Shown piece after piece: positions 40,301 to 52,300 of a DNA stretch of 64,000 nt. The notes beneath the pieces were generated by a model. That model worked only from the letters and a program-made list of their open reading frames with translations. It had not been told where the DNA came from and searched no databases. This DNA is from Lineus longissimus. Lineage: Eukaryota > Nemertea > Pilidiophora > Heteronemertea > Lineidae. Location of the stretch: contig NC_088322.1 in NCBI RefSeq assembly GCF_910592395.1, positions 10,287,431-10,351,430 on the forward strand. Direction: 5' to 3'. Position 1 is the first letter of the stretch; each line of letters begins with the position of its first letter. The translations under genes were made by a program, and so were the position numbers.

Positions 40301-43300
40301 CCCTCGGTAAGTTGATATCAAAATCTGTTGAACCACTTCTGTGCTTCCTTGAATTTACTACAGGGTGCCATCTCTTTCCTTCACAAAGCAGCTGGAGATT
40401 GCTTTTTGTGCTCAACCTCTTCCATGGAAATGTTAAAGTGTCAATCATTATAAACGTTGCCTTTTTTCATTTTCAGTTGGTACTGCGCCGAAGCTTGAGG
40501 CTGGTCTAGATGATGTCACTGTAGTCGTTCCTCATGAAGCAAAACTTGACTGCGACATTGCTGGTGGAGACCCAGTTCCTGAAATCAAGTGGTAAGTAGA
40601 CCTCGAATTTGACACGTGCCTCGATCTTGACATTTACTTCTAGTTTCGCATTGACCATGACCACGTCGATGACATTGACCTAAATTAATTTTTTTCAGGT
40701 TCAAAAACAACAAAGAGTTGACAGCAAGTGACAAACACAAGATGAGTTACAAGAACAAGACTGCCGCGCTGATCATCAAAGACAGCAAACCTGAGGATGC
40801 TGCCACATATAGGTGTACTGCATCGAACATCATTGCAAACGTGGAGACACAGGCCAATGTTATCGTCCACAGTAAGTAGGCAAATCAATTTTATTTTCTC
40901 TGGAACAGAATGATTCCGACACATGGACAGAAAGTGTCATGAGCTGACATTCGGTGTTGGTAGGTATTGACTGTTTTGAACAGATGATCACTCGTACAAA
41001 AAGCTGTTCTCTGTTGCAAGCGGGCAGTTGCATTTAGTGGTGCTATCACAAGTTCACTGTTAATTTTATGAGCAGCATTCATTGCCATGAGCAGACGTTC
41101 AGTGAGAAATTCCTGTCGTCTTCCATTTCAGTGCATCCCAACATTGAGTTCGACAAGAAATACAAAGAGCCCCAATCGCTTAAGGCCGAGAAGACCTTCA
41201 CTGTCCCAGTCAAAGTCACTGGTATCCCGACACCCAAGGTCACCTGGTCCCTGAACAATAAACCACTGGAACCATCCAAGCAGGTCACCTTAGAGTCAAA
41301 GGAGAACTTGTATTACACTATTTCTGTGAAGCAACTGACTCGCCAAGATGCAGGCATCTACACTGTGTCGGCTGAGAATGTTGTCGGAAGGAAACATGCC
41401 GAGTTTGAACTCAAAGTTCTAGACAAACCCTCTCCTCCACGTGACTTGAAAGTGACTGACGTCCAACGCGAGTCCATCTCCGTTGCCTGGCAACCATCCG
41501 AGGATGATGGTGGCTCACCAATCACGAGCTACATCTTGGAGAAGCGTGACGCTAAGAAGACCTCATGGACCAATGCCGGCAAAGTCAAACCAAAGGATCT
41601 CGAGTTCCAGATAGCGAAACTGATCGAGGGCAATGAGTACTTCATCCGTGTGATTGCTGAGAATGAGATTGGTCAGAGTGAACCATGTGAACTGAAGGAG
41701 CCTGTCAAGGCCAAGAGTCCATTTGGTATGTAAATAATTTAAATATTTTATCCGGTGGTCTCAGAAAGCAGTAGTTCTTTTCCTGGCTTTATTGTACTGT
41801 AGTATATTTGACAAATAACTTGACATTCTACGAATGTCGGAAGGACTTTTACGATGCATTTTGTTCATTTTGGTATCAGTTGTGCCCAGGTAATATTCAA
41901 CTTCACTTGCCATAGACCTAAACTTTGTTGCCAGTTCTCACCAAATTCAAACTCTATCCCAAATTCTCTTCAGACGTTCCTGGCCCACCAATCAAATTCC
42001 ATGTGACTGATGTGAGCAAGTCTCAAATCTCCCTTGCCTGGGAACCTCCACTATCTGATGGCGGTACCCCAATCAAGGGTTACATTATCGAGCGAAAGTC
42101 AAGGACAAGTCAGCGCTGGGTCAAGATGAACAAGACACTCGTCCCAGAGCTTGCTTTCACAGTGACGGATGTCACTGAGAACCAAGAGTACGAGTTCCAG
42201 GTCTCTGCTGAGAATGCTGAGGGTGTAGGCGCTCCTGCTGATACACTTGGACCTATCAAGGCTAAGGATGCATATGGTGAGTAATCTGCCGCTGAATTTG
42301 ATGTAGCTGAGTGCTGACTTTGTTGTCGAGTGGTTTTCACGGCTATTCGGTGAGGGAATCAGGTATCAGGCTTTGGACTTTGACTATTGATGCACGAGCT
42401 GTTGCAGTTTCACCAAACGATCTGCATTAATTTCGACATGAATATTGCAGTTTGCTCTTTCTTTTCAGATGTTCCTGGACAACCAGGCAAACCCAAGGTT
42501 GAGGAGATCACTGCCGAGACGGCCAAGGTAACTTGGTCCCCTCCAAAAGACGATGGTGGCAGTCCTATTGTGAACTACCTTCTCGAAATGAAGAAGCCTT
42601 CTGACACAAAATGGTCTGTTGTCAATGCTGACTTCACAATTCCCTCGCCGGAGCATACCGTGCCAGGCTTGAAGGCAGAGACAGACTACATGTTCAGGGT
42701 GACAGCTTACAATAAGGCCGGGCCTGGCAAACCATCTGAACCTTCAGATGTAGCCAAGTATGGTAAGTTTCAGACGTCTTCTATGGAATTTCTTTGACGT
42801 CTGCTGAAGTATTTTTGTGGGTTTTGTTGCAGAATTTCTTGGGTGTCCGCCGAATTTTGTTGGTGTCTGCTCCAGAATTTCATTGATGTCTGCTTCAAAC
42901 TTTGATTTTAATGTATTTACTCCCAAGTGTTAAAATATCGTGTTAATTATCCGTTCTACAGAAACGCCTGTCAAGATCATACTTGAGCTCACTGACAACC
43001 AGGTCAAGAAAATTCCTGATACAGTCACATTTGAAGCCGAGCTTAACAAGCCCAATGTTGAGGTGCAGTGGTTCAAGAATGGTCAGCCTATCTCACCAAG
43101 CCCCAAGTACAAGATCGAAGCAAAGGGCAAGATACATCGTCTCACTGTAAATGATGTAAATTCTGAAGATGATGCAGACTATACTATGAAGGTCAAGGAC
43201 ACAGACCTGAAGACAACTGCTGCTATCTTTGTTGAAGGTGAGTAATTTGGAGTCTTCTTGTTAAAAGATAGTGTCCAAACTTAAACATGCAGAACCAGCA

Positions 43301-46300
43301 CCGGCATTTGCATTTAGAGCAAAAACTTGCAACAGTTTGTCTAAAACCTGATTCAACTCTCTCTTTTTAGTGCCTCCTAAATTCATGCTTGACAAGAAGT
43401 TTGAGGACACCATCATCATGAAGGTCAAGACATCCAAGGTCATTGAGGTGCCATTTGTCGCGAGCCCGATGCCAAAGATCACATGGGCTTTAAATGACGG
43501 GAAATTCTCTGATGAGAAACGTGTGACAGTGGAGACAATCCGTGGTATGACTGCCCTGACGATCAGCCGTGCTGAGAGACAGGATGCCGGAGATTATACG
43601 CTCAAGATCGAGAACAAGTTCGGCACAATTAGCATGACTGTTCATGTCAAGGTCCTGGATAAACCAACACCCGTCAGAAATCTTGCTCCCGATGAGATCA
43701 CACCAGAGTCTGTTCACCTGACATGGAAGGAACCAGAAGACAATGGTGGCTCTGATATCACAGGTTACATCATCGAGAGGCGCGACGCTAACCGCCAGAG
43801 TTACAACAAGATTGGCCAAGTCAAAACTCTTGAGTACCTCGCCACAAAGTTGGTGGAAGGCAACCAATACGTCTTCCAAGTTATTGCAGAGAATGAGGTT
43901 GGACAGAGCGATGGGGTTGAAACAAAATCAATCACAGCCAAGTATGGTTTTGGTAAGTTTAATTCCCTTAAATTTTTGTTTTCATCTGCAACAGCTACCA
44001 CATACTACAGAAACATTTGTCTCAAAATTTCTGTGATGTCTGCTGCAGAACTTCTTAGGTGTCTCCTTAAGAATGTCTGTGAAATCAGCCGCAGAATTTA
44101 CAATATGGGTTGTTGAATTCATTTCACTGTTATATCTGCTATCATTTCTTCGACATACCTGCCATTGTCTTGTCGCATTTCAAATAACACTTCAACATTC
44201 ATGTTCCAATTTGCAGACAAACCAGGTCCCCCTGAAGCTCCAACCGTCTCAGATATCTTCAAGACTTCTGCTGTGGTCAACTGGCAGCCACCAGCAAATG
44301 ATGGTGGGGCTCCAATCCTTGGATACCACCTTGAGCGACGCCTGACTTCCAGCTCCCGCTGGACCAAGATCAATGACAAGATCGTCAAGGAGTTGACCTT
44401 CAAAGACAATGACCTCAAGGAGGGCATGGAGTACATGTACCGGGTGATGGCTGAGAACAAGGCTGGTGTTGGTCCTCCGAGTGAACCAAGCAAGCCTTTC
44501 ACTGCTAAGGATCCTTGGGGTTCGTATCACCACACTGAGTAATACCTTTTCTGGTTCATTTCTTTTCATGTGGATTGATTTTAGAAATTTGGTTTCAAAA
44601 CGTCAAAAGAACTAAGCATTTTCGTAACTTGACCACTTCCACCTTTCAGATAAACCAGGCCCACCTGGCATCCCAAGTTTCAGCGAGATCACTGACACCT
44701 CAGTGAGAGTGACATGGTCTCCACCCGAGGATGACGGTGGTTCACCAATTACCAATTACAATCTGGAATACATGGCTGTTGACGGCAAGAAATGGGCTCC
44801 AGCATCCATTGATAAGATGACTGATACATCTTTGGTTGTGAAACGTCTCAAGAAGGACCAGGAGTACCTGTTCCGTGTATGCGCTGAGAACAAGGTTGGC
44901 ACTGGACCATTCTCCCAGAACAAGGAACCCATCAAGATTGTGGCTCCCCTCGGTAAGTTGATATCAAAATCTGTTGAACCACTTCTGTGCTTCCTTGAAT
45001 TTACTACAGGGTGCCATCTCTTTCCTTCACAAAGCAGCTGGAGATTGCTTTTTGTGCTCAACCTCTTCCATGGAAATGTTAAAGTGTCAATCATTATAAA
45101 CGTTGCCTTTTTTCATTTTCAGTTGGTACTGCGCCGAAGCTTGAGGCTGGTCTAGATGATGTCACTGTAGTCGTTCCTCATGAAGCAAAACTTGACTGCG
45201 ACATTGCTGGTGGAGACCCAGTTCCTGAAATCAAGTGGTAAGTAGACCTCGAATTTGACACGTGCCTCGATCTTGACATTTACTTCTAGTTTCGCATTGA
45301 CCATGACCACGTCGATGACATTGACCTAAATTAATTTTTTTCAGGTTCAAAAACAACAAAGAGTTGACAGCAAGTGACAAACACAAGATGAGTTACAAGA
45401 ACAAGACTGCCGCGCTGATCATCAAAGACAGCAAACCTGAGGATGCTGCCACATATAGGTGTACTGCATCGAACATCATTGCAAACGTGGAGACACAGGC
45501 CAATGTTATCGTCCACAGTAAGTAGGCAAATCAATTTTATTTTCTCTGGAACAGAATGATTCCGACACATGGACAGAAAGTGTCATGAGCTGACATTCGG
45601 TGTTGGTAGGTATTGACTGTTTTGAACAGATGATCACTCGTACAAAAAGCTGTTCTCTGTTGCAAGCGGGCAGTTGCATTTAGTGGTGCTATCACAAGTT
45701 CACTGTTAATTTTATGAGCAGCATTCATTGCCATGAGCAGACGTTCAGTGAGAAATTCCTGTCGTCTTCCATTTCAGTGCATCCCAACATTGAGTTCGAC
45801 AAGAAATACAAAGAGCCCCAATCGCTTAAGGCCGAGAAGACCTTCACTGTCCCAGTCAAAGTCACTGGTATCCCGACACCCAAGGTCACCTGGTCCCTGA
45901 ACAATAAACCACTGGAACCATCCAAGCAGGTCACCTTAGAGTCAAAGGAGAACTTGTATTATACTATTTCTGTGAAGCAACTGACTCGCCAAGATGCAGG
46001 CATCTACACTGTGTCGGCTGAGAATGTTGTCGGGAGGAAACATGCCGAGTTTGAACTCAAAGTTCTAGACAAACCCTCTCCTCCACGTGACCTGAAAGTG
46101 ACTGACATCCAACGCGAGTCCATCTCCGTTGCCTGGCAGCCATCTGAAGATGATGGTGGCTCACCAATCACAAGCTACATCTTGGAGAAGCGTGATGCTA
46201 AGAAGACCTCATGGTCCAATGCCGGCAAAGTCAAACCGAAGGATCTCGAGTTCCAGATAGCGAAACTGATCGAGGGCAATGAGTACTTCATCCGTGTGAT

Positions 46301-49300
46301 TGCTGAGAATGAGATTGGTCAGAGTGAACCATGTGAACTGAAGGAGCCTGTCAAGGCCAAGAGTCCATTTGGTATGTAAATGATTTAAATCTTTTATCTC
46401 AGAAAGAAGTAGTCTTTTTCCAAACTTTAATGCACTGGAGTATACTTGACAAATAACTTGACATTCTACGAATGCTGGAAGGACTTTTTCGATGCATTTT
46501 GTTCATTTTGGTATCAGTTGTGCCCAGGCAATATTCAACTTCACTTGCCATAGACCTAAACTTTGTTTCCTGTTCTCACCAGATTCAAATTCTATTCCAT
46601 ATTCTCTTCAGACGTTCCTGGTCCACCAATCAAATTCCACGTAACCGATGTGAGCAAGTCTCAGATCTCCCTTGCCTGGGAACCTCCACTATCTGATGGC
46701 GGTACCCCAATCAAGGGTTACATCATTGAGCGAAAGTCAAGGACAAGTCAACGCTGGGTCAAGATGAACAAGACACTCGTCCCAGAGCTTGCCTTCACTG
46801 TGACAGATGTCACTGAGAACCAGGAGTACGAGTTCCAGGTCTCTGCTGAGAATGCTGAGGGTGTTGGCGCTCCTGCTGATACACTTGGACCAATCAAGGC
46901 TAAGGATGCGTATGGTAAGTAATCTGTCGCTGAATGTGATGCAGCTGAGTAGTGACTTTGTTGTCGAGTGGTTTTCGCTGCTATTCGATGAGGGAACTCA
47001 TTCAAGAAATTTTACATCAGGTATCCGGCTTTGGACTTCGGCTGGTGCACGAGCTGTTGCAGTTTCATCAATCGATCTGCATCAATTTGGATGTGAATAT
47101 TGTAGTTTGCTCTTTCTTTTCAGATGTCCCTGGACAACCAGGGAAACCCAAGGTTGAAGAGATCACTGCTGAGACGGCCAAGGTGACTTGGTCCCCTCCA
47201 AGAGACGATGGTGGCAGTCCTATTGTGAACTACCTTCTCGAAATGAAGAAGCCTTCTGACACAAAATGGTCTTCTGTCAATGCTGACTTCACAATTCCCT
47301 CGCCGGAGCATACCGTGCCAGGCTTGAAGGCAGAGACAGACTACATGTTCAGAGTTACAGCTTACAATAAGGCCGGGCCTGGCAAACCATCTGAACCTTC
47401 AGATGTAGCCAAGTATGGTAAGTTTCAGACGTCTTCTATGAAATTTCTTTGACGTCTGCTGAAGAATTTTTGTGGGTTTTGCTGCAGAATTTCTTGGGTG
47501 TCCGCCGAATTTTGTTGGTGTCTGCTCCAGAATTTCATTGATGTCTGCTTCAAACTTTTATTTTAATGTATTCACTTCCAAGAGTTAGAATATCGTCTTA
47601 ATTACCCGTTCTACAGAAACGCCAGTCAAGATCATACGTGAGCTCACTGACAACCAGGTCAAGAAAATTCCTGATACCGTCACATTTGAAGCCGAGCTTA
47701 ACAAGCCCAATGTTGAGGTGCAGTGGTTCAAGAATGGTCAGCCCATATCACCAAGCCCCAAGTACAAGATCGAAGCAAAGGGCAAGATACATCGCCTGAC
47801 TGTAAATGATGTAAATTCTGAAGATGATGCAGACTACACAATGAAGGTCAAAGACACAGACCTGAAGACAACTGCTGCTATCTTTGTTGAAGGTCAGTAA
47901 TTTGGAATCTTCTTCTTAAAAGATATTGTCCAAACTGAAACATGCAGAACCAACACTGCCACTTGCATTTAGAGCAAAGACTTTACTTGCAACAGGTTGA
48001 CTAATACCTGATTCAACTTGCTTGCTGTGAAACTTTATGACCCGTTCTCTCTTTTTAGTGCCTCCCAAATTCATGCTTGACAAGAAGTTTGAGGACACCA
48101 TCATCATGAAGGTCAAGACATCCAAGGTCATTGAGGTACCGTTTGTCGCGAGCCCGATGCCAAAGATCACATGGGCTTTCAATGACGGCAAATTCTCTGA
48201 TGAGAAACGTGTGACCGTAGAGACGATCCGCGGTATGACAGCCCTGACCATCAGCCGAGCTGAGAGACAGGATGCCGGAGATTACACGCTCAAGATCGAG
48301 AACAAGTTTGGCACAATCAGCATGACTGTTCATGTCAAGGTCCTGGATAAACCAACACCAGTCAGAAATCTTGCTCCCGATGAGATCACACCAGAGTCGG
48401 TTCACCTGACATGGAAGGAACCAGAAGACAATGGTGGCTCTGATATCACAGGTTACATCATCGAGAGGCGCGACGCTAACCGCCAGAGCTACAACAAGAT
48501 TGGCCAAGTCAAAACTCTTGACTACCTGGCCACAAAGCTAGTGGAAGGCAACCAATACGTCTTCCAAGTTATTGCAGAGAATGAGGTTGGACAGAGCGAT
48601 GGGGTCGAAACAAAGTCAATCACAGCCAAGTATGGTTTTGGTAAGTTTAATTCCCTTAAATTTTTGTTTTCATCTGCAACAGAATTTTATTAACAGCTAC
48701 CACATACTACAGTAACAGTTGCCACAAAATTTCTGTGATGTCTGCTGCAGAACTTCTTACGTGTCTGCTTGAGAATGTCTGTGAAGTCTGCCACAGAATT
48801 TACAATCTGGGCTGTTGAATTTATTTCACTGTTATATCTGCTATATTATTTCTTCGACATATCTGCCATTGTCTTGTCGCATTTCAAATAACACTTCAAC
48901 ATTCATAATCAAATTTGCAGACAAACCAGGTCCCCCTGAAGCTCCAACCGTCTCAGATATCTTCAAAACTTCTGCTGTGGTCAACTGGCAGCCGCCAGCA
49001 AATGATGGTGGGGCTCCAATCCTTGGATACCACCTTGAGCGACGCCTGACTTCCAGCTCCCGCTGGACCAAGATCAATGACAAGATCGTCAAGGAGTTGA
49101 CCTTCAAAGACAATGACCTCAAGGAGGGCATGGAGTACATGTACCGCGTGATGGCTGAGAACAAGGCTGGTGTTGGTCCTCCGAGTGAACCAAGCAAGCC
49201 TTTCACTGCTAAGGATCCTTGGGGTACGTATCACCACACTGAGTAATACCTTTACTGGTTCATTTCTTTTCATGTGATCTGATTTTAGAAATTTGGTTCA

Positions 49301-52300
49301 AAACGTCAAAAGAACTAAGCATTTTCGTAAGTTGACCACTTCCACCTTTCAGATAAACCAGGCCCACCTGGCATCCCGAGTTTCAGCGAGATCACTGACA
49401 CCTCAGTGAGAGTGACATGGTCTCCACCTGAGGATGACGGTGGTTCACCAATCACTAATTACAATCTGGAATACATGGCTGTTGATGGCAAGAAATGGGC
49501 TCCAGCATCCATTGATAAGATGGCTGACACATCTCTGGTTGTGAAACGTCTCAAGAAGGACCAGGAGTACCTGTTCCGCGTATGCGCTGAGAACAAGGTT
49601 GGCACTGGACCATTCTCCCAGAACAAGGAACCAATCAAAATTGTTGCTCCCCTCGGTGAGTTGATGTCCAAATTTGTTGACCCACTTCTGTGTTTCCTTC
49701 AATTTACTTCAGGGTACCATCTCCTTCCTTCACAAAGCAGCAGGAGATTGCTTTTTGTGCTCAACCTCTTCAGTGGAAATGTTATAGTGTCTATAAACGT
49801 TGCCTTTTTTCATTTTCAGTTGGTACTGCGCCGAAGCTTGAGGCTGGCCTGGATGATGTCACTGTAGTCGTTCCTAATGAAGCCAAACTTGACTGCGACA
49901 TTGCTGGTGGAGACCCAGTTCCTGAAATCAAATGGTAAGTAGACTTCAATTTTGACATGTGCCTCAAACTTAACATTTAATTCTTGGTTGCCATTTACCA
50001 GGACCATGTCGATGACATTGACCTCAATTAATTATTTTCAGGTTCAAAAACAACAAAGAGTTGACAGCAAGTGACAAATACAAGATGAGTTACAAGAACA
50101 AGACTGCCGCGCTGATCATCAAAGACAGCAAACCTGAGGATGCTGCCACCTATAGGTGTACTGCATCAAACATCATTGCACACGTGGAGACACAGGCCAA
50201 TGTTATCGTCCACAGTAAGTTGGCAGGACAATTCTATTTCTAATCGGAAATGAAATGATTCCTACTCATTGGGGAGAAAGAGTCATGAGCAGACATTTAT
50301 TGCTTCAAGCTGACATTCAGTGTTAGCAGGCATTGACTGTTATGAACAGGTATTCACCATTACAAACACTTGTTCTCTATTGCAAGCTGACAGTTGCATT
50401 CGTGTTGTGATGAGAAGTTCAATGCATGAACGGACAATCAGTGTTATGAGCAGAAGTTCATTGTTATGAGCAGGCATTCAGTGAGAAATTCCTGTCATCT
50501 TCCATTTCAGTGCACCCCAACATTGAGTTCGACAAGAAGTACAAAGAGCCCCAATCGCTTAAGGCCGAGAAGACCTTCACTGTCCCAGTCAAAGTCACTG
50601 GTATCCCGACACCTAAGGTCACCTGGTCCTTGAATGACAAGCCTCTAGAACCTTCCAAGCGCGTCACCTTAGAGTCAAAGGAGAACTTGTATTACACTAT
50701 TTCTGTGAAGCAACTGACTCGCCAAGATGCAGGCATCTACACTGTGTCGGCTGAGAATGTTGTCGGGAGGAAACATGCCGAGTTTGAACTCAAAGTTCTA
50801 GACAAACCCTCTCCTCCACGTGACCTGAAAGTGACTGACGTCCAACGCGAGTCCATCTCCGTTGCCTGGCAACCATCTGAAGATGATGGTGGCTCACCAA
50901 TCACGAGCTACATCTTGGAGAAGCGTGATGCTAAGAAGACCTCATGGACCAATGCCGGCAAAGTCAAACCAAAGGATCTCGAGTTCCAGATAGCGAAACT
51001 GATTGAGGGAAATGAGTACTTCATCCGTGTGATTGCTGAGAATGAGATTGGTCAGAGTGAACCATGTGAACTGAAGGAGCCTGTCAAGGCCAAGAGTCCA
51101 TTTGGTATGTAAATGATTTAAATCTTTTATCTCAGACAGAAGTAGTCTTTTTCCAGGCTTTATTGCACTGGAGTATATTTGACAAATAACTTGACATTCT
51201 ATGAATATGTCTGAAGGACTTTTTCTATGCATTTTGTTCATTTTGGTATCAGTTGTGCCGAGGCAATATTCAACTACACTTGCCATGGACCTAAACTTTG
51301 TTGCCAGTTCTCACCAAATTCAAACTATCCCAAATTCTCTTCAGACGTTCCTGGTCCACCAATCAAATTCCATGTGACTGATGTGAGCAAGTCTCAGATC
51401 TCCCTTGCCTGGGAACCTCCACTATCTGATGGCGGTACCCCAATCAAGGGTTACATTATCGAGCGAAAGTCGAAGACAAGTCAGCGCTGGGTCAAGATGA
51501 ACAAGACACTTGTCCCTGAGCTTGCTTTCACCGTGACGGATGTCACTGAGAACCAAGAGTATGAGTTCCAGGTCTCTGCTGAGAATGCTGAGGGTGTTGG
51601 CGCTCCTGCTGACACACTTGGACCTATCAAGGCTAAGGATGCGTATGGTAAGTAATCTGCCGCTGAATGTGATGTAGCTGGGTGGTGAATTTGTTGTTGA
51701 GTGTTTTTCACAGCTATTCGGTGAGGGAACGCATTCAAGAAATTTTACATCAGGTATCCGGCTTTGGACTTCGGCTATTGATGCACGAGCTGTTGTAGTT
51801 TCATCAATCGATCTGCATCAATTTGGAAGTGAATATTACAATTTGCCCTTTCTTTTCAGATGTTCCTGGACAACCAGGGAAACCCAAGGTTGAGGAGATC
51901 ACTGCCGAGACGGCCAAGGTGACTTGGTCCCCACCAAGAGACGATGGTGGCAGTCCTATTGTGAACTACCTTCTCGAAATGAAGAAGCCTTCTGACACAA
52001 AATGGTCTGCTGTCAATGCTGACTTCACAATTCCCTTGCCGGAGCATACCGTGCCAGGCTTGAAGGCAGAGACAGACTACATGTTCAGAGTTACAGCTTA
52101 CAATAAGGCCGGGCCTGGCAAACCATCTGAACCTTCAGATGTAGCCAAGTATGGTAAGTTTCAGACGTCTTCTATGGAATTTCTTTGACGTCTGCTGAAG
52201 AATTTTTGTGGTTTTTGCTGCAGAATTTCTTGGGTGTTCACCAAATTTTGTTGGTGTCTGCTCCAGAATTTCATTGATGTCTGCTTCAAAATTTGATTTT

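Larger units (their letters stand above)
36486..40871 (+). repeat. Super-repeat unit E (exons 50-58)
   Basis: 2943 coding bp. From here on both Ig-FN3 joints (S1-S2 and S6-S7) are fused, giving nine exons per unit. Confidence 0.92.
36643..41288. repeat. First copy of a 4646-bp tandem duplication
   Basis: From the middle of exon 50 to the middle of exon 59, exons and introns read identically with the next 4646 bp. I compared most introns and all exons by eye and saw no mismatch. The left limit is set by a difference at 36642/41288. Confidence 0.9.
41132..45517 (+). repeat. Super-repeat unit F (exons 59-67)
   Basis: 2943 coding bp; identical to unit E except the first ~160 bp of its S1 Ig, which instead matches unit G. 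Confidence 0.92.
41289..45934. repeat. Second copy of the 4646-bp tandem duplication
   Basis: Offset exactly +4646 from the first copy. Identity carries on to 45961; the first difference is 41316 (c) against 45962 (t). Both breakpoints lie in the S1 Ig coding sequence, so the fusion keeps the frame. Confidence 0.9.
45778..50214 (+). repeat. Super-repeat unit G (exons 68-76)
   Basis: 2943 coding bp. Exons and introns are close to E/F but carry scattered substitutions and small indels; S1 start to next S1 start is 4733 bp. Confidence 0.92.

Noticed and set aside
43490-43879. Long minus-strand frames inside Ig/FN3 exons, for example 129 residues here and in the same place in other units
   Set aside because: Antisense shadows of coding exons; they recur in each unit because the exons do, and cross intron borders without splice logic.
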